A stretch of 64,000 nucleotides of DNA. Source: Patiria miniata (lineage: Eukaryota; Echinodermata; Asteroidea; Valvatida; Asterinidae). Shown here piece after piece: positions 1 through 13,436 of this stretch (position 1 is the stretch's first letter; every line of letters starts with the position of its first letter). The DNA is taken from contig NW_024037062.1 in assembly GCF_015706575.1 (NCBI RefSeq), positions 1,980,811 through 2,044,810 on the forward strand, written 5' to 3'. Position numbers and translations under genes: made by a program. The notes below the pieces were generated by a model that was given only the letters and a program-made list of their open reading frames with translations, searched no databases and was not told the DNA's origin.

Positions 1-3000
1 CTCCAGTGGCAGTACTTGTGTGGTGTACGTGATCACGTTTTTCTCACTTCTCTCGTACCCATCGCCAAATAACCGCTGATCTCCATGTAACAAATATGCA
101 CAGCTATTTGCCATTCCGAGTGTACAAACAAGTGAAGCTACGCGCTGCTTCCCGATCCTTCCATTCGAATGTGCGGAGGAAACCAGTATCAACCGCTCCC
201 ATCGTTCACAATTAAATAAGATATCTTTCTTTACAAATCTATTGTTCTTGGAGTGGTAATACTGCGGACGGCGGCGTCAATTTGAACAGCCAACGGGCTA
301 TCCTGATTTTTGTTACATGGAGATCTGTGCAACTAACTGTGACCACTGTTACCAGCTGATCATAACAAGAGCTCCCTCATTTATTAAGAATGAAAGACTA
401 CGCAACGTGGCTGTCACGCTAATGTGTAGACGTCACTGCTTAAGGTCAATTTACCCAGAGGCCATTGCCCATTTGGTAGCAAGATTCTGTTCAAATTTGA
501 TCAGCCGGTACCAGGGATCTTGCTTGATATCGATGGGTACCAGTGAAGCTCTCCTGATGTCCAGTAGACCTTTCCTTGACGTCACCACGGTTTGGCAATC
601 AACAGGTTGGAAAGAAAGTTATCGGAAAGCGAATAACACAGTGCGATTACGTATATGGTTAACGCTTCAAAGAATGCTGACTTACTGTCAATGTTTACCA
701 ACGAAAAGAAAGGTCTATAGGATTTCACTTTATATGCTATTATCGGTGTCATTGTTTGTGTCAAACTTTAAAAAGGAAGGGTAAAATTAATCGTTGTTAA
801 CTTCCGATAAATATATCGATTTATTATGAAAGTTGGGTGAGCGTTTAACAACATACGAAATTAAAAAAAAGAAATAATAAAATACCTGTTGGAAGCATGA
901 TGAATGTATAGAAAAACATATCGTTCGTAATTTCTTTTCTTTGTACCTGTGTTTACTTAGGAAAGAATGTTGCAACCCTGATGACGCCGCTTTTTTTCTT
1001 CACATTATGTCATCTCAATAAAGGTCAGTCTTTGCAAAACTGTTGAAAAGAAATGATTCCGAGACTGAGAAACATTTCTAAATTTTCAGGAAATACTTAG
1101 AACATTTTCTTGACTCTCCATAGACTTTGTACGCAACCGCTGAAGTGACGTCTCGATACCACACTCTGTTCTTTATTATACTATATGCATGCGCGAGATA
1201 CTGTACGGGATCGATAGCCATAGCAGACATATTTTGTTCAAAAGCCAACAGCTCAGATGTAGATCAGTGCAGATGGACGTCGCCAGGATATTTTCTAGAG
1301 AGAGGCAAAATCACTGACGGCCAAATTGTCCGACAGACAACTCCGTGCTGGGTAGACTTTTTTTCCGGTCACCCTGCGGCCGGAAAAAAGGAGGGGGGGG
1401 GGAGGGGCTGTATGCTATCTGACTACAGGGATGCTCTTCGAAGCTGAAAATGTAATTACTTTGATTTTGGAAGTGATGGTTAAAAGCAGGCGAGGGTAAC
1501 ACTACTAGTAGCAGTTATGAGGCTATTATAGCTTCTCTTTATTCGTAGCTTCGCCCCTCTTGTCTTCTTTTTTATTTTCATTTCTCGGTTTTTGCCCTTT
1601 ATTTTTTGCATTTCCATCGCGACCCCCATGCATGTTCTTGGTTTTGAGCTGTATACCAGAACTTCTGCATTCGTGACTAATGTAATTATTAATTTAAATG
1701 TGACAGTCTTCCGATAAATTTTTGTTTACTCTTAAAACATCAATAATAATAAGCCCCACCCGCCTTGGTTACCTAGCTACCGTGATCACCTGACCAAAAC
1801 TCGTGATCTAATTGGCCAAAAAAGTAACGATCTTGGCTGCTTCGAATTGATCTTGATGTGGTGCCATACTTGAAATTAAAGGCCTTTTCGCAAGAACTGA
1901 AAGACTACAGAGTGATATCAAGAATTGACAGTCTAGTATGATCTCAATTATACTCGGACATCTCACTGTTTAATCTCAGTTTTTAATCTCTTTTTAAGAA
2001 GACTACACAATCTCTGATATGGCTTGTGCCTCGAAACAGTAGTGCTAGATCTCATAAATTTGGAAATATACCAATTTACATAATTCTGATATGTATTTTA
2101 ATAAAGCGTTAACTTACATGAAAAAAATATATGTAAGCTTGTTAAATTACTTGACTACCTATATAGTTACTGAATGGAAGTTGTTTGCCATTTTGTTACG
2201 GAAAACCTACACTCACTAGCAACATTTTTATACTTGTACAACGAAAGTCCATAGATAGTGCGAACTACCTCTGTCAAAGGTATTTTGGGACTCCATGATT
2301 TCAGCGCCTAAATTGGTTGTAGATTTTTAACTGTTATTTACCCATAAGATGATAGCTATTATCAGTGTGACCTATCTAAATACGTGCACCAACATTTGGA
2401 CATCTTATTCAGTTTCCTTGAAATGGATTATTTTGAGCCCACACGGACCTGTCTATACCTTTACGTATAGGCGGCATACACTAATAAGTTATATGACACC
2501 TTTTAGCTGAACACTTTCGGGTGAAAGCTGTCCCGTTGTATTTGTAGCGGATCTTGGTGTTTCGCTCTACATCAGTTTGACTTTGATGCATGGAATCAAT
2601 ATAGTTCTGTTTATTCTCGATACGGCAATCGTGTCCGTTAAAAGCTCGCGTGGCACTTCCCGCAAGTTTGTTTAGCCATTTGCAATTAGACCTCTTGAAA
2701 TGTTCGCACGATGGCTCAGACTGACATTTAAGTGCATGAGCAGAGACATGAAAACGAATTGGTCACGAGTTTCCCATTAACTATATAGGTCATCTATTGT
2801 CAGTGTGAAACTAGAAATGTGTTTGTTTTTCTAAAGGGGGCTGTCAGCTTCGGAGAAGTTTGTATCTAATTATTTCGTCCTACTTCCAATTCCTTTCATA
2901 ATTGATATTTACACAGTTTGCAACGTAGGCTTATAGTGAAATGCAAATGGATATAATAACTCAGTATAGTATGACAGCGGCTATACCTTTTTTTATTTAC

Positions 3001-3628
3001 AAGTCAGTCATGTTATTTCTGTTACTTTCTGCTTATTTCAGTTTTCGGTTTCTTGATGTCTCGATTTATAATAATCGATTCTCGTTCAGCGTCGATTCCG
3101 ATGTTTTTCGCTGCAGTCTGTTTCCGAGACCATTTGGAAACCATTTGGCGCCTTGTCTTCAGTCGAGTTGGTATATTTGCTTTTCGTCAATTGCCGCAAT
3201 GGGTTTTGTCGTGTTGGCGTTCTGCACTGTCACCATCATCGCCGAATTCATGCGGGTTTTACCGATGTCGTCATCAGCCGGGTTGACTTTCCGGATGAAA
3301 CGATGACATCTGAAGAGCTGTAGGGTGAAATTGGGAGAGAAAAAAAAACCAGTTTGATAATGATTTCTTTTCATAGACATCCTGGGCAACTCTGATGAAA
3401 CTTTACATACAAACAAAAACAAGACAGTAGAAATACACTGGAAATTCATTTTCAAACGCTTGGCATTGCACACAGGCCCCAAAACAATGTCGAGTTTTTT
3501 GAACTGTGAATTGCAGTACATGGGGCTCTGAATGAGAAACAAGTGAACGTACCACAACAAGTTTTTTCCCTGAAATTTCGGAAACAGAATGTTAAGATCA
3601 ATGAGGCGAAAAGTGAAAGTTTACGCAC
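1..3628. other. Non-coding stretch downstream of the GPCR exon
   Basis: No recognisable gene is seen. An open frame of 155 codons on the plus strand (317-784) has no motif I recognise and no splice or compositional support, so it is not called. A decayed MITE lies at about 1275-1402. If the GPCR uses the donor next to 3629, its last coding exon should lie here or beyond position 1 on the minus strand, but no convincing tail exon could be picked out. The rest is AT-rich sequence without clear structure. Confidence 0.5.
1275..1402 (+). mobile_element. Decayed hAT-like MITE fragment
   Basis: The stretch GACGTCGCCAGGATATTTTC followed by TAGAGAGAGGCAAAA matches the left ends of the better preserved MITEs at 25505 and 32410. 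It ends near a G tract, as those copies do. No matching right terminus or target duplication is visible, so this is a relic. Inside it, TTTTTTCCGG and CCGGAAAAAA (1359-1389) can form a 10-bp stem. Confidence 0.5.
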
Positions 3629-4317
3629 CTGCGACATGCCGATCTTGAACCGTCGACTCATGAAAGCGTAGACCAGGAAGTTGAGGGCGCTGCCGCCGTA
3701 GGCGATGAGACACGCGGTGACCTCCATAACGCTGAGTTCCTCCGGTGTCATCTGAACCACGTACTTGAGCAACCTGCTGATCAAACTCGGGATCCAAGAC
3801 ACGGCAAACACCACCACTACGATGATCACCATCTTGACTGTCTTGTCCGTCTTGCTGGTATTGGTCCTCGATGATTCTTTGTTGCCAGCCGCTCTGCGTT
3901 CAGCTGCCTTGGCGGCGCTAAGGATGCGCGCGTAGCTGATCACCATAGCAGCGAAGGGGAATGCGAAGCAGATTGCCAAGACGATGAACTCGTACTCACT
4001 AGGCATGAAATAGATGACGACAGCTACGGCGGCAGACAGAGCCCAGATGAGCACCAGGACGGGCCTGCATCGCTGGAGGGTGAGTCTCCGGGACATGGGA
4101 TGCAGCACGGCGTCGTAGCGATCCAAGGCGATGGCTGTCAGGTTGAAGATGGAGGCAACGGAGGAGAAGTAAAAGAGGAATTGCTCCACGCGATAGGAGA
4201 CGCCGGTGTGACCGGAGTGCACCAGGATACCGACTACGAGTAGAGGTGAACAGACCATGCAAACGAGGAGATCCGCCACGGCCAAGGAAGTCAAGAAAAC
4301 CTCGGTCACTGTCCGAC
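3629..4317 (-). CDS. Class A (rhodopsin-like) GPCR, exon 2 (TM2-TM7)
   Basis: This exon encodes residues 87-316 of a seven-transmembrane receptor that would signal through G proteins at the plasma membrane. It starts after an AG acceptor at 4318-4319 and completes the split glycine codon from exon 1. Visible landmarks, numbering from the exon 1 ATG: LAVADLL with D102 (2.50), DRY at 152-154, W178 (4.50), P207 and Y215 in TM5, SWIP with W261 and P263 in TM6, then LNFLVYAFMSRRF in TM7/helix 8. Oddities: position 3.25 is Y128 instead of Cys, the second extracellular loop is only about ten residues and has no Cys, and the TM7 motif is NFLVY, with Phe in place of the usual Pro. The ligand cannot be deduced. 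The donor GTGCGT at 3623-3628 ends the exon in phase 0 after MSQ. If it is not used, the frame runs to a stop at 3452, adding about 58 unconvincing residues. Confidence 0.88.
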
Positions 4318-4488
4318 CTAAAGCGGGGTTCAAACAAAATGGAGAAGTGTCAACATGAAACAGTGTATTCAGCGATGCCTTGAGTCATAAACCAATTTCA
4401 AAAACACCTGTACAGCAAAGGAATGATTTCATGGGCGTAATTACTGGGGAGAGGTGGAGGCGGGGGGGGGGGGGGTTGCTGAGGATAT

Positions 4489-4517
4489 ATCCCCTTAAGC
4501 TTTTTGCTTGAGGGGAT
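4489..4517. repeat. Hairpin between G and C tracts
   Basis: ATCCCCTTAAGC and GCTTGAGGGGAT form a 12-bp stem with one mismatch and a TTTTT loop. It sits inside a wider imperfect inversion between GGAGGCGGGG (about 4457) and the CCGCCCCTCCCC stretch (about 4534). This could be a very small foldback element or a hypervariable G-tract site. Confidence 0.5.
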
Positions 4518-6621
4518 TGGCCATTAGATTAAGCCGCCCCTCCCCCTCCAGATTTTGGTGCTGAACAAAACACAAGTTGTATTTGTAAATATAAGTATCA
4601 ATGTAAGCAAGAGGAATATCAAAACCACTCATAAATGCATATGAAATTTAAAGTCAAAAGTATCATAAAAACTGCCTTTAAGAAGAGACATACGTTAAAA
4701 TTATTCTGAAAACAGTTATGTTATTAACAGCGCCGACAAGTGTCGAATGGTGTTCAAACCCCTTGAGAACTACACATCTCCATTTTTATTCATTCCACGC
4801 TGTTTATCCAAATGCAACTTCTTGTTACCATTCGCAGCTTTGAATTGCTTTAAGCCTTATACTCCGTTAAATTTTCCCCCATTAAAATGAGGTCGAAGGA
4901 AATTTAATATTATTCACTTGGAATTCTGTAATTGACACGGTCACATGTTATTATAATAATTAATTGAGTACCAAAGTGTGACGTCATTCTGAACCGGGAA
5001 GTGTAGTGCAAACGAATGGAGTACGCAGCGTGTTGGTTCACGGGCTGAATCACGGGCTATATCTTTTTTTTACACAAAAAATTGTTGTTCGCGTGATGTA
5101 TATTCGGCACTCTATACGGGCAATTAATTTATTGGCCTGTGTTTAGTTGTATTTTTAATTCAATAAATATTATTAATGAAAAACCTCTTTGTCAGTAAAG
5201 GGAGTATTTTTTCGAACGAGGTCAAATATAACAAAGGGGGGGGGGGGGGGGGGTGATAGATTCCTCCCCCATCATGCCCCCCCCCCCACCCCTCCCTCGA
5301 TGAGCGTCTAATAACACAGGGGCCTGTCAGTGAACGTCCCAAAAGAAGGACGTTCATAACTTATGAAAGTTTTGATTTTCTGCAAAGTGATCTCAGCTGT
5401 GACCTCAAAAACTCACGTCAACTTTTTCGTTTTTCTATTTAAAGTCCAACACAACTCATACACACAATATTTCAATTCATGTACACCGCACGCACAGCGT
5501 ATACATCCTGAATAACAAAATATCATCATTTAAATTCTCCCAAGTGCCCCATGTCATTTGCATTTAAAAGCGCGCGCCAATGACCGTCCGACATTCCTGC
5601 ATAATTTAAGTTTTCACAGGTGTTATGTTGAATAGTGTTTGGACGCGTGCGTTCGCTTTAATAAAGCACACATCACAGTATAGTAAAGATGGCCGCTGGA
5701 TGAACTTGTGAAGTCAAACAAGACTTTTCGTTACGCTACAGGACTTACGTTTGTTGGGAAAAAAATTATACGTTGGCGTGAAAGAAACGTTCCAGGCTTT
5801 AGAAGGCTAAGCCATGAATGTTTTCTGGCTTACGTGGCTTATTTTCTCTAACTTTTCGCAAGTTCAGTTTCATTTCAGTGCACTACAACTACAAAGTGAC
5901 AACGTTTGTTTCTGCAAAACACCACAGTGACTTGTTCCGTAAGTTGAATGTGAAAGAAGTGGTCGCGGACTTAGTATGGTTGCCACGGTATTTTCGACAG
6001 CTGCATGAGTACAGATTATGTGGAGGGATATGAACTGGTTACTTAGGCGAAGAGTAGCAAAGGAATAAATCAGTGTCTGGAACATTTTTATCAAAGTTTG
6101 CAGTGCCTAAATCAAAAGTCCACGCGTTCACACAGTTACCGCCTGTGTCGTCTCTACATGTTGTTGCAAGCAAAATACCGAGGTAAGACATTTTCTTGTC
6201 ATTTCAGTGTTAAAATATCAGTTAGGATGCATTCCCGACGTCATTTTTCATCGTATAAAAGCCTCATTGTTGGTCACCCGTGTTGGAAATACTGAGATTT
6301 GGGGTTTGATAAGAGGGCCTAGCTGGTTGCATAAAAAGACGGCGATTATGTAATGGCAGTGGCTATTTAGCCGGATCCGGCTTTCTTTTAGTAAAGTGAA
6401 CATGTAGTGCAGTGACTGCTTTGGGAAATTTTTGTTACCGCGACAAATATCAGTCTGGTTCCGCGCCAACATTGTCGTTGTGACTTCGTATTCGATGAGA
6501 ATCGGACTATTTTACAATTTCGGACTATATTTCCCTTACAAAAATGTTCCAGAGTAGGGTTATATTGATACGTTGAGGCAAGCTATGTAAACTCCGAAAA
6601 TGAAAAAGTGCTGATATTGTA
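4518..6621. other. Intronic stretch with G/C homopolymers
   Basis: No gene is seen. The region is mostly AT-rich, with a long G run at about 5236-5253 followed 25 bases later by a C run (about 5277-5288). These complementary homopolymers could fold back or form a quadruplex. Open frames here are short and unsupported. Confidence 0.5.
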
Positions 6622-7287
6622 CAGGATGAGTCCAAAAAAAAAAGCGGAACACAAACCCCCAAAATTATATTTCATATTTAAAAAAATATGTAGCATGAAA
6701 AAAAATAATGACTGGAAGGCCAATTTCATAAGCTACTTTTATAGGAAAAAATTACTAAAATTTGTCATTCCGTTCAAGGAATATCACCATTTAAACACAG
6801 TGACCCTAAAACCTGTCTCGTCCAACAAACAATGCGATTTCAAGAATGGTCGTCACAACTGTCTTTAAACATCACCAGCGATAAAATCTCATTTTTAACT
6901 TTTACAATATTCAACAAAGCCCTTTTGAAGGCCCGTCTTAAAAAGAGGAGATTTATAAATCATATTGTTTGCCTAACCAGGGTTGTTAATAAGATATTGT
7001 GTACTACCGTTGGTGACAGTTATTGAAACAAATATTCTGTGTCATTTTCTTCGTTGTTCAAAACAGTCAAAACACACAATAAATTGCCTTTTTTGGACGA
7101 GACAGGTTTTAGGGTAATTGCGTTTAAATGGTGATATTCTTTGAACGGATTAAGCAATTTCAGTATTTTTTTCATCTAAAAGTAGCTAATGAAATTGGCT
7201 TTCCAGTCATTATTATTTTTGGTGCTACATATTTTTTTTAATATGAAATATACTTTTCGGGGTTTGGGTTCCACTTTTTTGACCCTG
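6622..7287. mobile_element. Mariner-like MITE with about 210-bp terminal inverted repeats
   Basis: The left end CAGGATGAGTCCAAAAAA and the right end (read on the minus strand) CAGGGTCAAAAAAGTGG start two inverted arms, about 6622-6830 and 7085-7287. They match along most of their length, for example AATATCACCATTTAAAC and CCTAAAACCTGTCTCGTCCA in both arms. The element is flanked on both sides by TA (6620-6621 and 7288-7289), the target-site duplication of the Tc1/mariner superfamily. It has no transposase frame and would depend on an enzyme supplied elsewhere. Arm divergence suggests it is not recent. Confidence 0.85.
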
Positions 7288-7545
7288 TATCTAAAACTTA
7301 AGAGAAAATATAGAACTGAAGCTAGTCATGTAACATTAACTAGTCGAGGAGCTGTATGTGAATATTTGTACCGTGAACTTTTATCAGGTTTGTATACACG
7401 CTATCCGATAAATCTCTAGTAAATTAAAAGGCGAATGTTAAATGTCATAAAATACATCTCTTCAGTTCCAACCGAGAACATGGGGAAGTATAAAAAATAA
7501 CCTTAATAGGCCGAAATCCATGTCTCAAAATATTTCTTGAATTTA

Positions 7546-7990
7546 TGACACCCCCCCCCCCAAATGTTGATTTCCAATGTTACCAAATTATTTCCAAACC
7601 TGTTGGTCGGAGATTGTCCTTGGTGATGTGTGAGGCCAGCCTAAGGCGTAACGAAAGTATAATGACCCATACTTCATTAAGAAAAAAACCCACTTGGACA
7701 GGCACGCTTGATGAACCATGTTAGTGATGAAACAATCAACATTTGCGATTAACCTCGCAAAACGTCAAGCTTTGTGTCTGTAGATACCATTATCGTTTAT
7801 CGTACCAATGCCGTTTCAAAATTGCTCGTGACTTTTTATCCTTTATTGCCACTTAATAAGCCCATACAAATAAGTACGTGCAATTTAGAACTCCGTCGCG
7901 TGAAATTGATGTTTATCAGATTTCATTTTATTTCATTTCTTTTAGGACACCCCCCATGTTTATTTCCAATTTTACCAAATTATTTCCATT
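7546..7990. repeat. Duplicated C-tract/ATTTCCAA segment
   Basis: A segment reading GACACCCCCC, then ATTTCCAAT, then TTACCAAATTATTTCCA occurs at about 7546-7594 and again at about 7947-7989. In the second copy, the repeated TTTTATTTCATTTCTTTTA lies on both sides (about 7925 and 7990). It abuts the presumed LINE 3' end and may be tail-derived or a local duplication. Confidence 0.5.
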
Positions 7991-9370
7991 TTATTTCATT
8001 TCTTTTATTAATTTTGTCTCAAATCATGGCCCAGAGGGCCAAATTCCAATACATTAAAAGCAATTAATTTTTAAAAGCGATGAAATTTGCATAATACAAA
8101 CAAAATAACATGAGTAAAAAAAAGGCGGGTATAATACAATAAAATTGTACGTTAAGGCCAAAAAAGAAATATTCGGTCTCTTTGGCTTTTTTTTTTTTTC
8201 TTCAAGCTTGGATTGTACAGACAAGGTAGGGTACTATTTTGCTATTTGGTGTCCTCATGTACATTGGTGTCCTCCATAATTTGCCTTGGTGCTCTCGATC
8301 ATTTGCCTTGGTGCAATTTCCCATTCCTTGTGCTCTTTGGTAAAAAAAAATTGAGGAGGTGCGGCAATAGAGGGCGCTGTTGGAGCTACCGCGGAACATT
8401 TTGGAGAAAAAAAAGATTGACGCGCATGATTAAAATCGACGCGCGCGCTGACCAGAGACCGACTTTTTTTTTTTTTTGGCCTAACAAGCACAACATAACC
8501 AAGCAAACAGGAACAATACAAGAAAAGAGGGACAACATCAGCCCCGTCGCCAGCTCCAAACATTAATTGGGGCCAAAATAAAAGAAAATCGCACACAATA
8601 AAATCACACAGAGCCGGCATTTAAAATGTTTGTAGAGTAAGGGATGGGACTTTGTTGGAAGCGCTTGGTTCTAATTGGGAGTTGAGTTATTTGATTTCTG
8701 TTCTTTAGGTTCATGACTTGTTAGCGTCGTAGGGGGGAGCAAGTGAGTTGTTCTTGAATTAGTGCCAAGTGCATTGGCAAATTTTAAGCAATGACATACT
8801 CTTCTGCTATCTAGTGCATCCAAGTTACATAGGTTGAGCGCATCCAAGTACGAAGTGTACCGATTTCCCATGATGGTCCTACAAGCTCGTTGTATCCTTT
8901 CAAGATTGGTTGCTTTTTTGTTAAACTAGAATGCCATATCACATCCGCGTACTCGACCATAGGTCTGACATAACTGTTGTAAACAACCAAACGTTCCTCG
9001 TGATCAAAGCCAAATCGTTGTCGTGATCTCAACATGAAGAGGCGTTAATTGTTTTACCATTACTCGTGATCAACTTCGGCCTCCTAATTAAGATCTGCTT
9101 GAAACCAGAGGCCCAGAACCTTCGCTTTGTTGACATACTGGAGCTCAAGTTCAGAACCGATGAACAATTCAGTATGAATTGGGGCAGATTTACTTAAACA
9201 TACTTCAAAAACCTGGCATTTACATGGGTTTAATTTCTGGTGATTATGTTTTGCCCAATCTGTGAATTCATCCAAATCGTTTTGTAAACTGGTCATTCCA
9301 TTGAATTTCCTATTTTCAGCAAAAGTATAAGATCATCAACACAGCTGTACTTGACCACCCTTCGGCATTT
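7920..9370 (-). mobile_element. Truncated LINE (CR1/Jockey-like), 3' part of reverse transcriptase plus 3' UTR
   Basis: Reading the minus strand from 9360 down gives VVKYSCVDDLILLLKIGN, whose DD pair fits the reverse-transcriptase catalytic motif. After a frameshift near 9297 comes LQNDLDEFTDWAKHNHQKLN and VLGLWFQADLN (9084-9296). Then RFGFDHEERLVVYNSYVRPM (8811-9035) and, after another shift, YTSYLDALNLCNLDALDSRR with LLPP (8671-8871). This order is that of the C-terminal half of a non-LTR retrotransposon polymerase. The 3' UTR probably runs to about 7920-8000, where GGCCCTCTGGGCCAT precedes an AAATGAAATAA-type tail on the minus strand. Stops and frameshifts make it a dead, 5'-truncated copy. 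Confidence 0.82.
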
Positions 9371-12300
9371 CCTTGCTCGTGTGTGCATTGAGGCCAAGGG
9401 CATTTCAAATAAAAGCCATCAAAGTTCTGACTTCTAAAAAAATAAAAATAGAATATAAAGATAATAGTCGATCTGTTCAGTCTCTTCCGACGCACGCTTT
9501 TAATTTGATCTCGGTCGTCCCATTTTTAAATTGCAATCTGACGCTTCATTTTGACCGGTTCCGAGCGATATAGGACAAAATGCATAACGCGAATTGTAAT
9601 CAAATGAGAGTGCAAGTATTGTGTGCTCTCACGACATCGCATACAGTTTGATAATGTCGCAAAAATTTAGTTAATGACATCACAAATTGTGGTGAATGTA
9701 TTTGTGATTTAATTTTGTGCCCAGTCAGAATTAAATAACTACTTTGATAGCCCCGGCTCCAACTATTCTGCCCCAAACCCTTCCCTAAATTTTGGCAACG
9801 AATAATGTGTTTCGCTTTTTGGGTGTGTTCCCATTCTCCCTTTGTGTTTCATTTTCTTCGCAGTATTTGTTTTTGTTGAATTCATTTCATTCCATCCCAC
9901 GTTTAGTTTTATACATGAGGCGCGGTTTCATGCAAGTGTTTTTGTGGGTTTGGTGAGGAGTAAAAAAAAATGTTAAACGTAATTTTGAGGACCTGATGTT
10001 TAGAGAAGTTTCGGTGAGAAGTTAGATTTTTTTTCTTGGGGGTAACTTATTTGGAAATTCCCGGGAAATGTCAGAAAATGTAGGAAATGTTTGGAATATC
10101 AGTGATGTTGGTAAACAAATAACCTTATTGCAAACTACTTCAAGAGGAGTTAGCTATGCCACATTTGACCGAATTCTCAAAATTAGGGCAATCGGTGTCT
10201 TGCAAAACTGCCCTTTCCGCATCCTCCGTTGGCCAAACATAAATCTCTTTACGGAAAGGTGTCCTCATCCAAACTAGGGTGCTAAAAATAACTATAGTTT
10301 CATTAAATAAAATTGAACAAGCAACTTATACAATTACCTAAATGTAGAATTGTGAGTCGAATCTTTGGCATATGACAACTGAACGGAGAAACGAAGGGGG
10401 GGGGGGAATAAATTAATTATATACCGTCCTAACAGAGGAGGAATAATCATTTTCATTTATTTCTTATTCGGGTCGGGAAGAGCTATCATATTCTTTATAT
10501 AGCCTACTCACAGGTGTGAAATTCAAATTTCCTGTCGGTAATCGATCGAAGTATGTATAGTATACGTGTCTCCAGGATTGTCTCACTCGGGTGAAACGTG
10601 ATAGACCATACCATCAGTGGTTATTGCAACAAAATACGTGCTTCGTTGATGGAGGATATCTGTTTATTCCTCCACGCTTAAGCTAGTCTCTGTTGTTAGT
10701 TAGAAACACTATACTTCAGGATAATTCACACGAAGAGCAACATCAAAATGCGTTTTTAATTACACAGCGTTTTGCGTGACGTCTTCAGATGCGCGTGAGT
10801 AAATATGTATCACGCATTCGCGGCGTGTCCACTATGGCGAGATAATCGGATCGCGACTGAAGTCACGCACGGGTTGGTTTCTGAAACCGCTATTAGTTTT
10901 TTTAAAGTAATGTTGCTGTATTCGTTCTCAATAGTATTTGTACCAGTATTAAAAATTTCTGGATATGATGTATATCAACCTCGCCCAGGGTGTCGAGCAG
11001 TACGCGCCCATCACTACCTGCTGTCTCACCCTGGAATTGGATCATTTGCATGTGCAATATTTTTGAACACGTATGCAAATGAGGAATAGTCTGGTGTCTG
11101 CATGTGCGTTACATTAGCGTTTGTTTTTGTCTGGGTTAAAAAAAGCATCAATTCGTCACGCCGTGAATTATAAAAACGCGATTTTTTTTTGAAGTTAAAA
11201 TGTTACAATCTGGCCCGCCAATGTGCAGTATCAATTTCATATTTATATGAGCAAACTGGAACGAAAAGGAATATTATTAAGAAGGCGGTGGACGTTATAA
11301 TTACAATAATCGTGAAAACACGTAATGCACGTTGGAAATAACAACACCAACTACACAATATAAATCCATTTTTAGCAAATTGCGATATCGAATCAGGATA
11401 CAGGAAGAAAGTTTTCTATTCAGGGCTTACTATTGGAAACGAGGCTGGAAATAAAGTAAGCACTGGGGACGAGGCTGGATGTATATCGGCTATTTCTCAT
11501 CATATTCTGTCATGTCCATAGACAGTTAATAGATTATTAAACCGTTTCTGCAACGGACAAAAAAGCACTTCTGTTTATCAAAATGATTTTTAATTATCGT
11601 GGCATTGCTCAGAATGGAGCAACGTCGAGTAGGCCTCCCCAGTCATGTGGTTGCTAAGGCAAAGCGTCTGCCTTATGCGCTACGGACGATTTCGGCCAAG
11701 CCACACATTCACGTATTGTAGATGAGCATATTCATTAGCGTCACTCAGCGTGTTTTGGCTTGGGTCTCGGTATCGACCAATGGAAGCCGGCAAAAAAGGT
11801 TGATATGTATCAATTAATAACTCGTGAAGGAGACTTTTCTCAAAATTTTGACTGCACACCATAATGGATAGGAACCTTATTAGTATTCGTGAGGCTTGAA
11901 AAGACTGACAGATATTGCAAACGTCAGTGTTACTTTCAAAATGCACGTAGCCTGGCCTATTTTTCCAATTTCAACGAAAAGTAATGAACATATCACAACG
12001 ATTTTTAGCACATACTTGGATCATTATAAGGGAAATAAATCCTGAAAGTTGCATGAAGATACGGTTTTCCAAACTGGAGAAATTAGTTTTCAAAGATTTC
12101 ACCCGCCCACCGTTAACATGTCTGTGTACATGTAGTTTTATTCAAAATAAAGTGTTACGTAACCTTAATAGAAATCGCCCTTCGCAACCACTAGACTGTA
12201 CCCTTAAAACGTACGCTTGCAAAAAAAAATGGGATAGTGGAAAATGAATGGTTAAACACAGAAAGTTTTCAATTGTATTCATTTCTAGTTTAGTGGAGTG

Positions 12301-13436
12301 TGATTCCCAGTTATGTTTTCAGCACTATACATGTTTAGTTGCGGTTTATGCATGATATGGTACATCGTGCATGACACTGTAGCACCAAAGCAAACAGAAG
12401 AAAAATGATAAAAAAGTAACATTTACTATATATAACCCACCTTTCCATTTTTATGGTGTAAGTTTTGGCATTTAGGTCTATCATTGGAATTGCTTTGGGA
12501 TGACCTTTCATAAAGTATTCAAATTCTAACCCTCAACGTTACGCGACAATGCATTTCTGCAATAAAAGTTGAATTACACGTCTTGATGATTATTATTATA
12601 ACCTCGCACCGTGAGCTTCTGTATCAAAGCCTTGCGTCTGTAAGTAATCCATAAATTAACACTGCCGCGCCCTTGAAGTTGCCATTTACTAATAATAGCC
12701 CCCAAGGTTGATTTCTTTGTCATGGCCAGAACCAGTTGTGTTTACAATAGGCTGGAGAGAGAGTCCTTAATACTCATACATTATTGGCATGGAAGGTGTG
12801 CAACCAGGTAGTTCATTGATAATGGCGTCATTCACCCCACAATTGCCCGTCCTCCCCCTCAAAAAAAAAAAAAAACGGAAAAGAAAAACAAAAGAAAAAA
12901 ACACACAAAACAAATAGCCCAAAAGCGAATAATTGAACATGATCTGAGCATAAAAATGGAGTAAGCCTTTCACCGACATGTCTTTGCCACAAAACGCGCC
13001 CTTTGCGTTGAATGATGTCCCAAGGATAATGTCTATAGGGTCTATTCGCAAAGGTGCCGTTGCCAGAGGTCAGAATTTTCTAACGCTGACAATCGAATTT
13101 TCAGTTAACATATCGTGCGCCTTCGATCATGTAAACAGCAATACTTACATATTACTCCTCAAACATCGCTCGTATTGCCTGATTATTTTTGTGATTGACA
13201 AGACAACGAATGCGACTCTTTATTGACCTTTTCTCAGACCTAACATTGCCCTGGTCGCTCGTGAAACACAATAAAAATATTATTGAAGTTATTATTTTTT
13301 AGTAAAGTGAAGATGCACGAAAAATACATCAAAGGTATAACTAAGTTAAAAAAAAGAGTGTGTCACTTATTATATTTTATGAAGTGTGTTTCTCTCCGTG
13401 ATCATCCGGATCCCATTTGTTGGTTCCTTAATTAAA
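9371..13436. other. Intronic sequence without recognised features
   Basis: Open frames here are short, lack motifs and occur on both strands without preference. The only structure I noted is simple: a G run near 10396, a T run near 11183 and an A run near 12861. I could not assign any gene or complete mobile element. Confidence 0.4.

Noticed and set aside
317..784. 155-codon plus-strand open frame
   Set aside because: There is no domain, signal sequence or splice support, and its composition does not stand out. A frame of this length can arise by chance in a 64-kb window.
7189..7419. Small gene at the right arm of the 6622-7287 element
   Set aside because: The frame lies mostly in the MITE arm and the other arm does not keep it open in the same way.
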